In this document: positions 48,901 to 61,613 of the stretch, in pieces | How positions within the stretch are numbered: the first letter of the stretch is position 1 | How the letters are laid out: every line of letters starts with the position of its first letter | The notes under the pieces: model-generated | Seen by the model: only the letters and a program-made list of their open reading frames with translations | What the model was told of the DNA's origin: nothing | Databases searched by the model: none | Position numbers and translations under genes: made by a program | From: Chlamydoabsidia padenii | Taxonomy: Eukaryota > Mucoromycota > Mucoromycetes > Mucorales > Cunninghamellaceae | DNA length: 64,000 nt | Direction of reading: 5' to 3' | Assembly (NCBI GenBank): GCA_025330725.1 | Contig: JAIWND010000009.1 | Span: 620,001-684,000, forward strand

Positions 48901-50309
48901 AGTTTGTTGATAGCCACAGCTATATGGGAGGATAGCATGTTCCATGTCAGAGGGCGATTCACATCAACTTTGCCACGATGATTGTTGATTGAGTTGTTTG
49001 ATGAATGGGTGCTAATACTATGTTGTGAGATTACGGACAATTGGTCAATGTTTTTCGATGGTGACAGCTAACAAAAAAAAAAAAAAAAAAGAGTCAGTAA
49101 TCTCGTCTAGAAGGTTTATCGATCATTGTTTGCATACCAAGTTTCCAGTGATTGGATCAATACTCTTCACATCCCATGTGGTATCCTGTGTTTGGAGATT
49201 GCAGTAATAGACCCGGCCTTGGTGATTGGTGCGCTTGACCCAATTGGGAGGAAGCTAAATATATACACAAATAGAGAAAGAGTGCATTAGTGATAAACCC
49301 AGGTGCATAGATTGTCCAAAAACAATCATTCCTTAGCATTTAAATCATTGTCCCACACCACTTACCATATCAGATTCGGCATCGTCATAACCAATGATCA
49401 TGTTTTCGTCCAATTTGCCACCCACAGATTGGAAACCAAAATGATTGTTGTCACCTTTGTTGTTGTCAAGAGTGCTGAATTCGGAATCACCATCAGAGAT
49501 ACCATCAGAATCATTGCCAGAGTCATTGAATCCTTCGATGGATTCGTCATGGTTACTGTTACTGTTGGACATTGATATTGTGCTTACTGGTGGTGATGTT
49601 CGCATTTCCCCAGTCAACTTGTTGTAAAAGTAACAATCCGTGCCATCCTCCGTCATTTCCATAATCCAGTTGGCTGGCAATGAGAGATCGGGTATAGGAA
49701 TATGTTGTTGTTGCTGCTGTTGTTGTTGGTGTATGTCCACTTCAATGTTGTTATTATAAGGCAAACTGAGTCGATATTCTTTATTTCGTCGTAGTGGTGC
49801 CCTTGGCTGCGGAGGTGAAGTGATTGGCGTATATGGTCGAGTCGTATCCTAATTCATATACATACATAAAAACATGGTAAAAGACCGTTAATCCTTCATC
49901 CCCCTTTCCACCCCCTATTTATATTCTCTTTGTCTTTTTGACGCCTTACCCCATAAAAGTGTTGTTGTTGGAGAAGTCGATGCTGCTGTGCTGTATCAAT
50001 GGTATTTGGTAGTTCTTCACCATTGTCGTTGGTGTAATCTTCAATGACTTCGACGTAATTACTTGGAAACCAGCCCCGCGCACCGTCTAACCTGTTACAT
50101 ACAAAGGGCAATGAGGAGAGTGAGTTAGTATGCAAAAAATAATGCAACATGTCCATTCGAGTCTGCACTTACCATCCGTCCCACCAGCCTGATTTAAGTT
50201 TAGTCAGCACTTCAATACAATCGCCTTGTTCGAATTGGAGCGACGATCTGTCATTAGTTTTAAAAGAGTAAAGGGCGCGCACACGACATTTGATAGATAC
50301 TGTAGACAT
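45971..50309 (-). CDS. SH3-WW-WW Ras guanine-nucleotide exchange factor (Cdc25-like)
   Basis: Activates Ras-type GTPases by GDP release. Model (minus): 50309-50173, 50091-49950, 49848-49366, 49254-49138, 49067-46707, 46632-46540, 46460-46090, 46025-45971; 1252 aa. SH3 at residues about 5-65 (VRALYSF, GWWDG, GARGWFPSNYV). Two WW domains: about 151-184 (LPANW...CYFYN, second Trp replaced) and about 255-288 (LPPNWVKR...YYCN...TTW). A long linker with Asp/Ser runs follows. RasGEF_N about 836-960 (LVERLTLHDYLD, FLLTYRSF). Catalytic RasGEF about 993-1230 (ELARQLTIMDFKMYSSI, CMAILSAFDNSSVGRLKRTW, PPCIPFLGIYLQDL). SH3 plus RasGEF matches fungal Cdc25/Ste6-type activators; paired WW modules suggest extra Pro-rich partners. 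Confidence 0.93.
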
Positions 50310-51507
50310 TATTCACATCCACCAAGGTGATTCAAGTTTTTAAGAATAAGAATTACAAAAGCAAGAGTATGGTTCTTTGTGTGTGGGGTTTGTGCGTGTA
50401 TGTATTACCAGGTATAGAGATTTATGTGTCTGTACGTGAGAATGTGGTATAAGAATGGTAATACAAGTTTTGCAAAATGTATACTGGTAAAAAGGAGCGA
50501 CCGATAGGTGATAAGAAGAAGATTGGTAAAAGGGGAATGGATGACAAGAATGATTAATGTAAAACAAACGATTAATGTACTGTGTGGGAGAAAGAAAAAA
50601 AAAAAAAAAAAAGTGGGAAGAGAGGGGAGAAAATTAAAAACTGTAACACAGAAGAAAGGCACGGATATCGGAGTTGGAACTTTGTTACACGGTGTTTTTA
50701 GGCGGACATCTTTTCCCGCTCCCTTTTTGATAAACTGCCGTACTCTACAGTCATCAAATTGAAGTAAACGTCTTTCTGGAAAAGTTTGGTTTGCTTGTAA
50801 TATGTTTTGAAAAATGGGAAGTTTTGCAACATAGAGTTTCTACAAAGAGCGTCTTTGACACGTGCTGGTTAGTTTCAGGAACAAACTGTAGTATTTCACT
50901 CCCCGATGATAATTTGCGCAGTGCATTGGGACAATGCATATTCTCTTGCACAAGGATATTTTCCGGGACTCAATCTTCAGATAAGAAATTCAAAAAAAGA
51001 GCTGATACTGTTTTCTCTCTAAAAGGTGCTCTTCATTCAATAGCAATCTAGTGTAATTCAATACGAATCTAGAGAATTCAAACCCCGCCTATTGATCTTT
51101 TGTCTAGACAATAAGGAACGGGCCATAGTTTATTTTAGTGCTCCTTATTTAGGTACAGCACTACAGCAGTAAGAGGGAAACGCCATCTAACGATTGATTA
51201 CCCATTTGAGCTCCTTCCCTATTTACACAACATACAGATTTACTATCATCACTTTTTAATACCATCACCTGAAGTATATTATATGCACACAATATGTATT
51301 GGAAGGTAATTGTATGATATGTGTAACGCAAAACGTCAGATTCATACCCCAAGTCTGTCGGAGTCACAATTACTAGAGGACCCCTGTGTGCCTGATCCAG
51401 TCATCATGTGAAAAGTACTTTTTCTTTATTAAGGTATAAAAGGTTAAACAGTAAACAAAACAAAACAATAGAGAATGATATTAAATAGTATGATATGGTC
51501 TAAATAA
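50310..51507. other. Intergenic
   Basis: RasGEF upstream region and MFS 3' region. An A-run at about 50588-50612. GAATTCAAACCCCGCC at 51074-51089 is one of the best motif copies. No recognisable gene; the open frames at 50.75-51.05 kb on both strands have no motif. Confidence 0.6.
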
Positions 51508-52790
51508 CTAATACCCAGAGTAACGCCTAATTTGTGGTCCCTTGATCTTGAGCGCCAATACCACAAACGCCCACACCAGATTCAACATACCAAAGAAGAA
51601 TGTCACCCACCCAGGTCCCAAAGCCGCTGTCATTGGATTGGCTAAGAGGCACAAAAACAAGAAGGTTAAATCTGTAAAGTTATCCTTGTTATATTTTGTT
51701 GCTTACCTATCAAACTTAATACACAGGACCAAATCATTCGAATGAGGTTTGCCGCTGCAGTGACACTAGCTCCGCGACCAGGGACAGCATCAACAAGGAA
51801 AGCCATGGTTGGATTAAATATCTGGACCATAGCAAAACATTGGACACAAAACATGACAATGGATACCCAGACAGACCAATCTAATGCTACAGCCCAACCC
51901 CACAAGGATAAGGATAATGGATTCAACACAAATGCAGCCGGCCTATATGAGAATAAAGAAGGTGACTATGGTTAGAGAATTTGGACGCCCTTTTTTCTTT
52001 TGATCTCATGCTATGTCTATACTTACCAAAGGTTCATTGCGAGTCGATCTTCGGGTATGGCATGACCACGGGTCTTGATGGCTCGGTGCAAATAGTGGTG
52101 CGATAGGTGACCAGAGAAGAGAGAGCCGAATACTTCACCAATTCCGGGAGACAAAAAAGTTAACCCGATGATGCTAGGACTGAGGTTGTAAACTGTTGTA
52201 TATAAAGGAGGTAACATGTTTTCGATTGCAAACATCGCACCAAATGATAGACCGGTAGCCATTGAGCAGATGAATACAAAGGGATGTCGTAAAAGTGCCT
52301 GCATGATATATAATTAAGTAAAAGACGTCAGTACAAGTGGTAATGGTGATATGCTGTATTTTCTTACCAATGCTGATAACGGGTTCATGGTTTTTGGTGT
52401 GCCGATAGTTTCAGTAGATGATGCCTTGTCGTTCATGGCTGTATCTTCTTTATCCGTATTCCATCTTGTTTCATCACGATAGGTTTCTTCCATGACCAGG
52501 AAAATCAAGAGTAATGAGAGACATCCAATAGCGAAAAGCATCCAAAACACAGATCGCCAACCCCATCGTTCAATGAGTAAACCACCTACAAGTGGACCAA
52601 ACATAGGACCTAACAGAAAGAATATATAAAAATTGAGTAAGGTAGCTGTGTATATACCATTTATCTCCCCTCCCTTCCCCAGTCGTTTTCTTTTTCTTTT
52701 TTTTTTTTCTTTTTTACCTGTGAAGGAGCCAGTGTTATAAAGAGCCAACGGTTTGCCTCGTTCCTCTACAGGAAATATATCGGCCACAGA

Positions 52791-52840
<50 letters not shown>

Positions 52841-53472
52841 AGAAGAAGAGAGAACAGCATATTAGCCAAGTGACATTTCAATCATTTCCCTTTAATTGAC
52901 TTACCCAGCACCAATAGCCCAGGCTGATGATATACCGACCGCTTGTAAGATCCGCATACCAAGTAAAACATTAATATCATATGCAAATACAGCAGCAAGA
53001 GACCCCACTGTGTAGATCACAAATGAAAAAAAGTAAACGGATCGACGAATATGCCAATGATCACTAATGCTACTATAAAAGATAGGCTTAAAGAAAGTTT
53101 GAGTATAGAGGTTACCTTTGGTTTCGTTTTACTTACAGCAATTCCCATAAAGAGCATGTAAAGTGAATTACTAAGGGTGACCATAATCGAGGGACTATCC
53201 AGTTCTACGGTCACTGCCTCCAAAGCTGGTAACTACTTAAAGATAAGATAGAGACAAATGTCAAAAGGTTAGAAGAAGTTGGTTCCATAAAAGTAATCAA
53301 ATAACCATCATTTTTTAAAAGATCTTACATATATCGTAGAGCAAAAGCCAGGGATAATCGCAAAGATACTGACAAGACCCAGAGCCAGTCGTTTACGCCA
53401 TACCGGCAATGTTCTTGGATCTTGTTCCACCTTGGGTTGGAGCTTTAGTAATGATTGTGCCCAAGTCCCCAT
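51508..53472 (-). CDS. MFS drug:H+ antiporter (DHA1 family)
   Basis: Major facilitator transporter, 12 TM type, probably exporting drugs, organic acids or polyamines. Model (minus): 53472-53329, 53232-53137, 53086-52905, 52791-52718, 52609-52368, 52298-52027, 51942-51707, 51641-51508; 459 aa. Seen: LPALEAVTVEL after TM1, the motif-A region PIFYSSISDHWHIRRSVY, ADIFPVEERGKPLALYNTG, and motif C GPMFGPLVGGLLIERWGWR, characteristic of DHA1 antiporters (Qdr/Aqr/Tpo-like). The acceptor of exon 4 is preceded by a 45-nt T tract (minus strand). Exon 3 starts at CCT (after TTTAAG), which restores the DHA1 pattern; other acceptors do not. Substrate not predictable. Confidence 0.9.
52794..52838. repeat. 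45-nt A homopolymer in MFS intron
   Basis: Longest homopolymer of the window; lies just upstream of an acceptor on the minus strand, where it reads as a T tract. Length may be inexact in the assembly. Confidence 0.85.
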
Positions 53473-54220
53473 CAATCGATAAAGTAAAGAAAAAGGGAAA
53501 GGGGGAAACAGAGAAGAGAAAGAAAGATAGAAAAAAAAATTATTTTAAAGCGGCGTTTTAACATTTCATTGAATGTTCGAACACCTGGTTTCGCTTTAAT
53601 GCATGATGATCGATTGACCTTGTTTGCATATAAACCAATCATCATGCTTACGGCTTGGAATACATGACATGTGGAACAAGAAGAAGAAAAAGCGAGAGAT
53701 TACATTGAATTACCCTTCTGTTCATTTTTTCCATAGTGTAGTTTCGTGTAAAGAAATTGACAATATACATAATACGAAAAAATGCATTTATTAACATATT
53801 CTGGGCGTAAGTAATATCATCAGATCACTTATAACAAAATATAAACCTATAGAAAATCTATTAAAGTTACTTATTACAAACTGTTGGAGGACCTAAAGTC
53901 AACAGAGCAAATTATTCTGCATTGACAATCTTCTTAATTGGGGAGTCGGGAATTAAATTATACGAGCATTTTGATGTTGTCTTTAACAACTAACTGTTTA
54001 GCCATCCGCCCTTTTTAGTGGTTGCCACTCCCAATTTGAGAAGTATGTTGAATGCTTTTCCTTAGCTAACCATAATCTATATATTTTGTGCTACAGTTTA
54101 AAGTCAATAAGAATGAGTCAGTGTATCGAGTCAATAGAGCGATAGACATAAAAAAAGACATTGTTTATTAATAAATAAATAAAATATACAACCTAAGCTA
54201 ACAATGTTAATTCTATACTA

Positions 54221-54257
<37 letters not shown>

Positions 54258-54304
54258 ACTGTAAAGTAGGGGGAGGGAGTTGAGAGATCTAAAGATGGAT
54301 GAAT
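53473..54304. other. Intergenic
   Basis: MFS upstream region and OLA1 3' region. AT-rich, with a 33-nt A-run at 54224-54256. No gene or repeat family recognised. Confidence 0.6.
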
Positions 54305-55644
54305 CTATTTCTTTTTCGCAGGAGCAGTGACATTGAATTTAAAGTAGCAGATATCCCCATCTTCCACAATGTATTCCTTGCCCTTTTGCATGTATTTACC
54401 CGCTGCCTTGACCGCATTATCCGTACCGAGTTCCTTCAAATCTTCGTACTTCATGACTTCACACATGATGAAACCACGTTCAAAGTCAGTATGGATCACG
54501 CCTGCTGCCTGAGGAGCCTTAGTATTGCGACGCACAGTCCAAGCACGCACTTCATCCGGACCACCAGTAAAGTAGTAAATCAATTGTAGAGCATTATAAC
54601 CAGCAACGATAATCTTGGGCAAAACAGACACAGCATTGGATTCCTTGAGCAGTTCCGCCTTTTCTTCTTGAGTTTCCAACAGAGTCAAACGGTATTCAAA
54701 AGCAGCCGAGTAAGGAATCATCATGTCACCTTGGGATTTTTCATCGATCCAATCCTTGATCTTAGGCAACCACTTGTTCTTCTTGCGCAAATAATCCTTT
54801 TCACTGACATTGGCAAGATAAACGACAGGTTTGGCGGTGATGAGATGGAGAGTGTTGATGATCACGACTTCCTTGTTGGACCAAGTACCATGGCGCACAT
54901 CGTTACCGGCCTTGACGTATTCGTACACCTTTTCCACCACCGCAAATTCTTCCTTCTTGGCCTTGTCTGCAGCATTACCACCATGACCCACACGTTTAAC
55001 CGCCGCACCGAGCTCGGATACTTGACGAGACAAGAATTCTTCGTCCTTCAGTCGTAGTTCTTCACGGATGATTTCCATGTCACGGATCGGATCGAGTTCA
55101 CCTTCCACGTGGATCACATCGGCTTCGTCAAAAGCACGCACCACATGGTAGATTGCATCCACAGCACGAATGTGTGATAAAAACGCATTACCAAGACCAG
55201 CACCTGAAGCAGCACCTTTTACAAGACCAGCAATATCAATCACAGTCAACTACACACATATACAAAGAGAGAGAGAATGAGTATTCATATTCAAATGTTT
55301 TATTATCAACTTACAAAGGCAGGGATTTCTTTGGCAGGTTTATAATGCTGGCACAACCAATCGAAACGAGTGTCAGGCACGGCCACACGGGATTCTTCAG
55401 GGTCTATAAATAGTTGTTTGACAGGTAAGACAGTAAGTGAATGATGTTCAATGATGGGACAATATGTTATACACTTACCAATAGTACAGAAGGGATAGTT
55501 TTCAGCAGCCGCACTGGCATTAGTGAGAGCATTGAAGAAGGTGGATTTACCAACATTAGGAAGACCGACAACACCAATCTTCAAATTGTTGGAGGGGCGA
55601 CCGAGTAAAGGTTTGGCTTCGACGACATTCTTCTTGGGTGCCAT
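54305..55644 (-). CDS. OLA1: Obg-like ATPase 1 (YchF family)
   Basis: P-loop NTPase of the Obg/HflX superfamily that prefers ATP; ribosome- and stress-associated cytosolic protein. Model (minus): 55644-55479, 55403-55315, 55249-54305; 399 aa, matching the family (about 396). Motifs: G1 [17 protein letters not shown] (switch I region), [20 protein letters not shown] (G3 with the following Gly-rich loop), the YLANVSE G4 variant typical of OLA1 (NxxE instead of NKxD, explaining ATP preference). The C-terminal TGS-like domain has [24 protein letters not shown]. The ATG giving MAPKKN is chosen; upstream in-frame Met codons lie in a pyrimidine/A-rich leader. Confidence 0.97.
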
Positions 55645-56760
55645 GGTATATACTATGTACATAAAAGGGTCATAATGAATAAAAATAAAGTGTATGTGTT
55701 GGTTGTAAATACCTTTTTTCAAAAAAGACTGGAGGGAGGATAAAGTGAAAGAAAAGAAAAAGAAGGTACAAAAAAAAAAAAAAAAATGAAAATGCCAGAA
55801 AATATAGAGCCATCTGGGTTTCAAAAGTTTTTTAGTGTGAAAAAAAAAGCGTGACTTTTTCGCAATAGTGATCAAAGGAGTACTACAGTCCAACGATACA
55901 GGGGAACATTCTGTATTCCAACACTGCCCTTTTCGAAACTTAATCTCAAGTCATGGAGCCATCGAAATGGCATAAGAATCACTTTTAACCGGCAAGTTGA
56001 ACTCCCGACAGGTACATGAAAAAAAAAAGTATGGGGGTGGACTCTTCTTATTTCCATGCAAGCACGGGGGGCTCACTTTTAAATCAAGAAGGGGTAAGAA
56101 CAAACATTTGGGAAAAACCAGTATGTGGTGATGCCGACCAAGTCAAAAGGAATGAATCAGACAAATACAAATCGATCCCAAGGTTAATACGACATTGAAC
56201 TTTTTTTTCTCTCACTCTCTTGTCCTTTTAAGTATATATTATGGTAAGATTGTTCTTACAGTGAGAAGAGAGAAGTTGGTAAATGATTTTTTTTTTCTGT
56301 TACCTCCTTCTTAATGCCTTTCTTCGGTGGTCTTCCGAAAGACCCTGTGTAACTGGTCAAGCCGAAGTCGCGGGGTTTGAACTTTCACCGGTCCATATCC
56401 ATTGACATAAATTTTCTTTTGTTGTTGTATTTTTTCCCTTTCTTTTTTTTTTTTCTTTCCAACATTCACTAGTCCACTCCATCTTCCCCTTCTTTCTTTT
56501 TATTGTTTAGGCTTGATACTTTTTTACACTGCTATTACTTTTTTATCTTGTCTTGGATTCCTTTTTTATTCATTGACTTTTCTCCCATTCCTTCCTTCCA
56601 CCTCTAATTCTATTCGTCCTTCTTTTGACATTCTGACCAAAGTCAAGGAGTGTAGTTATTACCCATACGTTTTATAACCAACCTTTATATTAATATATAT
56701 ATATATATATATAAACTATACCTTGCTCACCTTCAGTTCATTAACCATTGCTTACTTGCT
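55645..56760. other. Divergent intergenic region
   Basis: Between OLA1 and the PUF gene, which diverge. Contains GCGGGGTTTGAACTTT at 56370-56385 and an (AT)n tract about 56692-56711, about 50 bases before the PUF ATG. No gene found. Confidence 0.6.
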
Positions 56761-59700
56761 ATGACGTCTCACAACACAAGGTTTCCTGCGGTGCAAACGA
56801 TCAATCTCCCAAAAAGGTAATGGACTGTCAATGATTTTGTGAAACTTTTAATATCTCTATCTCTCTCTTTAACATGATAATATAACTGTTATAGAAATAG
56901 TGAAAGTGAAAAAAAAAAAAATTAGAAAAGAGGGGGAGAAGGGGGCTCCTACGTATAACAAACTTGAATACCAAATCTAATCTTCCTCTTTTTTTTTTAT
57001 CAAATGTTTAAAATAGAAACAAGCTCTCTCATTTACTACCTCAAAGAAAGGTGCCCTCTATACAAGAACCAATACATATTACGGTGGATTCAAAAGAAGA
57101 AGAACAGCAATACTTGGACGACGAAGAATTATCACCCACAAGACGACGCGCTGGTACCATGCCATCACAATCAACATCCTTCCCATACAATCGGTCCTAC
57201 GAATTCTCTGTAGATTCATCTCCTGACTTTAACCTACTTGACATCAATGGCAGTTTATCATCCTTTGACAACATACATCGAAACAGGTCGGGCTCCTTCC
57301 ACCAAACACCTTTTACACCAGGTATCTTCAGCAACAGCAACAGCAACAATAACAATCCAGTTTATGATACAATGCCAACAACCGATCAATTATTAAAAGG
57401 GGATTATAGTGACACCGTCACCAGTACTTTGGCATCATTGGGTTTGGATGCGGAAGAAGAACAATCTTATCATCAGCGACCTTCACTTCATACCAGCCAA
57501 TCATTATCATCCTTTAACGAAGTATATCCATACCACTTCCACCATCATCATCATCACCAACGATCAAGTGTTTATGGATTGCCCCCGTCTGCATCTCGTT
57601 CCGCAAATTCTTCTCCGACGACCGAAATGAAATTCAGGGGCAACGCCTCACCAAACACCAATCATCACCAACTACAGCTTTATTCAAGACATGCCGAAGA
57701 CCCACTACAAGATACTTCATCTCTCTCATCTGATGGCTCAAGAACAATCCGGTCAAACATGCCAACTCCAATCACTCGACATCAACAACAGTCTCCTTGT
57801 CTACGTTTGTCTGAATGGGGTCCTGATGAAGTCTATACTCACAATGTTAATGAAAAGGTAAGCTCACCCCCTCTTTTCTTCTATTTTATAAAAAACATCA
57901 ACCGGGGGGAGGAAAGGGGGTTAGCTGACTTTTCCTTCTTTTATATAGGAATACCTCGCAATTGATGATGATGCTTCTAGCCAACCGTCAAGTAACAACA
58001 GTACATCTCAACAACCGACAAGAACATTATGGATTGGGAATTTGGATAATACCTGGACTTTGGATGATCTTGCCACTCTCTTTGGACCCTTTGGCTCAAT
58101 AGACACGATTCGACATTTGCCAAATAAGGAATGCGCATTCATCAACTTTAATCGTGTGGAGGACGCCATCAAAGCAAAAGAAGCTGTCGTCCATCAAATG
58201 AATCATCGTCTGGGCACTTCTTTGGTCCGTGTCGGATTCGGAAAATCTGATTATCCATTGGCAACTACTACTTTGGAATGTGAACAAGGTCCCACCAGAG
58301 CTTTATGTAAGTTTTTAAAAAGAAGTAGAAGATAATCCATATATCATACTATTCATACTCACTTTCATTATTTATTAAAAGGGATAGGAAATCTTCCATT
58401 GACAATAACGCCATCTACTCTATTCACCTTATTCTCAAACTTTGGTGTAATCGAATCCGTGCGTATCCTCAATCACAAAAATTGCGGGTTTGTCAACTTT
58501 ACCAACCAACAAGATGCTATTTGCGCCAAACAAGCACTTCAATCTAAAGAAATCCTGGGTCCTGGGTCAGGGATGATCAGAATTGGGTTTGCCAAAGTAC
58601 CCTCACTAGGAAAACTTTCTCAACAACAACAACAACAATATGAAACTGGGATCAACATGTCTACCTATTCAGACAATGGTGTTGGCGGCTCAACGAATGA
58701 AAAGGTCATGATGGATCCAAGGGTGCTGTGTCAAACAGGTGGTGATAATCCCACCGGCGTTCTTGCTGCCATGGCTACAGAACGACATTATATCATGAAT
58801 AAACTGGGTGACGACTCTGATGGTGATGATACTGTTGTCCTTGATCGTAAGTGACAATACATAAAGGGATGATGATAGTGAATACAAGCCCAACTCTTTT
58901 TTTTTTTTTTTATGATTTGTAGAATCATATAGGTCTCTCAAGTATTATCCTACCATTGCTCCAGCCCCTGAAATTGGTCAGTATCGCACTGTGGATATTC
59001 CAAGATTACGTGATATTCGTAAACTATTGGACAATGATGGCTATCTCTCGGAGGTGGAAGTCGATAAAATGGCGATGGAATGCTTGGGTGACCTGGTGGA
59101 ACTTTGCAGTGGTAAGACCATGGATGGGTTGATTGGGGGGGGGGATGGGTGATATTGATACTTTTTTTCTTTCTTTCTTTGTAATGAAATAGATTCTATT
59201 GGAAATACAGTGGTGCAACGATTATTTGAACGATGCTCGGAACCAACGAAATCAATGATGTTAGGCGTGGTGGCTCCTTACCTAGCGTCCATTGGTGTAC
59301 ATAAAAACGGCACCTGGTCAGCACAAAAGATTGTCGATACATCAAAACTCACTCATCAAATCAATACAGTATGTGAACACCTTCGACCGTATGTGCCTGC
59401 CTTATTATTGGATCCATTTGGTAACTATGTGGTACAATGCTGTCTTGCTCTTGGTCCCGACATAAACCAGTTTATCTTTGACGCCATTGTGGATAATTGT
59501 TGGGAAATCGCTCAAGGTCGATTTGGTGCTCGTGCTGTTCGGGCTACACTAGAAAGCCCTCATGTCACTAGATATCAGCAGGTAAATCATAAGAGGGAGG
59601 GGGGAGGGAAAGAATGATTGACTTAATTGACTTATCTCTCTCTTTACATAGAGATACGTCGCAGCGACATTGATTCAGTATGCTTTACTTTTAGCAACTA

Positions 59701-60305
59701 ATCCCAATGGTGCCCTTTTACTGATATGGTTATTAGATACGTCTGGGATTCCAAATCGGTATCGAATTTTATGTCCTCATCTTCTTCCACATTTATCCAA
59801 ACTCTGTACTCACAAATTGGCCTCACTCACCATCCTCAAACTCATCAATCAACGCCATGAACCTGAAGCCCGACAACAAATCCTTGATACTTTATTCTTC
59901 TCTTCGCCACCTTCTTCTCTATTGCATGAAGTCTTGATGGATCAAGTACATGGGGTCAGTCTAATCCAGAAGATCCTGTCCAGCTCCTATGTGGCCTTAA
60001 CCGAACGACAACGCATAGCTGATCAAGTCAAACAAATGTTGGTGAAACATAAACTGGTACTTGTTCAAGGCTATAAACGATTATTGGAGGAAATCAATAT
60101 GGTGATGGTGGATTCGAATCCTAGTTTGGCAACAACTGGTTTGGCTTGGATCAATCAGGAATGGGCCGCACATTATATTACAGCAGCCACTACTGTGATA
60201 CAACAACAACAACAACAGGACCATACAGCAACAACATACAGTGATGACGATGATGACACCAAAACTTGCGCCATTCAGTCACCCGATACCAACCTCCATT
60301 TATAG
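56761..60305 (+). CDS. RRM-Pumilio (PUF) RNA-binding protein, Jsn1/Puf1-like
   Basis: Post-transcriptional regulator that binds mRNA 3' UTRs. Model: 56761-56816, 57017-57857, 57949-58306, 58382-58846, 58923-59111, 59193-59581, 59652-60305; 983 aa. N-terminal 300 aa are Ser/Asn/His-rich. RRM1 about 325-395 (TLWIGNLDNTWTLDDLATLF, ECAFINFNRVEDA); RRM2 about 418-490 (ALWIGNLPLTI, CGFVNFTNQQDA). PUF repeats about 600-900 (GNTVVQRLFERCS, LLLDPFGNYVVQCCLAL, FGARAVRATLES). RRM plus PUF is the yeast Puf1/Puf2 layout. The 200-nt first intron is long for this window, and an alternative acceptor near 56894 would shift frame, so the first junction is the least certain. Confidence 0.9.
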
Positions 60306-60566
60306 AATCTATATCTTATTAGGCATCCCATTACTTTTATTATCAACTTTACACACACACACATCAAGTTTACAATACCCACCCCCATCGTCATTCAATA
60401 AATCATCCATTTTACAAATAGGTCTTTATGTTATATATAGTGTGGTGATAGTAAAACCCGCAAGGTATATTATCTGTACATGATTTTATTTAATAAAAAA
60501 AAAAGTATTTGATAGCTAGGTATATAATATGTATGTGTATAAAAAGAAGAACCATCAATATCATCA

Positions 60567-61205
60567 TCATGGGTCTTCTTGGGTGGTTTTCTACATAAAA
60601 AAAAAAAAAAAAGTGAGACGATGCATGAAGAAATAGGGAGGAGGTAGTGGGTTTACCTTTTGTTGTTGGAAAAGTGTCATCATGTATTCCAATTGACTGA
60701 CCCGATCATTCAAGGTAGCATCCCCCGGAGAGACAGACCGTTCAGGTTCAGGAGATAAGGAGCAAGGTCTTGTTGATACCAAGAGAGAATGATGTGGATC
60801 CAATTGTTTTAAAGCCGATTCCAAAGCAAATACCCGCCGATCAAGGATTTTGCATGTTTCTTGTAATTCGCGTTCACGTAGTTTCCTTCGTTCCCTAAAA
60901 CGAGCAGATGCCCCTGCGTTCCGACGTCGTTTTTCAGCCAAGACTTGAGCCGAAGATGATCCTTCTTCTTCTGTATGGTGGGAAGGTAAAAGTAGGGTGG
61001 GTGGAGTGGGTGGCGGTGAAGGTGTTGAACGTTGTTCATATGGATAAGGTCGTCGATAAGGTTGTTGTTGTTGTTGTTGTTGTTGTTCAAGCGATTGATC
61101 CCGTTTCACCCGTTTGCTGGAAGGTGGTGGTGAGACTGGTAGTCTGAATGGTGGTGAGAATTCAGAGATAGGTGGTAACGAGATGGGTTCTGAAGAAGGT
61201 GACAT
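60567..61205 (-). CDS. bZIP transcription factor
   Basis: Model (minus): 61205-60657, 60590-60567; 190 aa. Pro/Ser- and Gln-rich N-terminal half is followed by the basic region EKRRRNAGASARFRERRK, with the invariant N...R spacing of bZIPs, and a short zipper (LQETCKILDRRVFALESAL). A second Leu-containing helix (NDRVSQLEYMMTLFQQQ) lies near the end. The terminal exon is only 24 nt (7 codons plus TGA). The NAGASARFR core is like fungal bZIPs that control sulfur, nitrogen or amino-acid metabolism; specific target not inferable. Converges on the PUF gene with about 260 bases between stops. Confidence 0.88.
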
Positions 61206-61613
61206 TATTAATTCAAAAAGAGAGAAAAAATAAAAAGAAAAAAGAAAGAGAGAGAAAAAAAAAAAAAAAAAAAAGGACCTCCTTCTTCTTTTGACTTTTA
61301 TTTAATACCCCGACCATGGCGGTTCCCCAATCGCATCATTTACCGTTCAAATTACGCCGCTTGATACAATCGTCCCAAGACTTTCCCCTCCCCCCATCCT
61401 TATTTCCCGATTCATCAATGTTTTCCATAATTGAAACCAGCATGACAAGTCTATTGCTATTGATGTAATATGCGATCCACCCATAAAAACGCCCACCATG
61501 TCGTCATTTTTGATCGACAGTTGCTAATTCGTTGATCATAAAAGTCCAAACAGTTTTCTTTTATTTCAAGCAAGCCAAATAAAAGAAAATAAAAGGGTTT
61601 CATATACAAACAT
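61206..61613. other. Intergenic
   Basis: bZIP upstream region and 3' end of the RNF5-like gene. Pyrimidine/A-rich leader; no gene seen. Confidence 0.6.

Noticed and set aside
50754..51051. Two opposite open frames at 50.75-51.05 kb as a transposon fragment
   Set aside because: No transposase or integrase motif on either strand; no terminal repeats found.
54668..55057. 129-aa plus-strand open frame
   Set aside because: Antisense of OLA1 exon 3.
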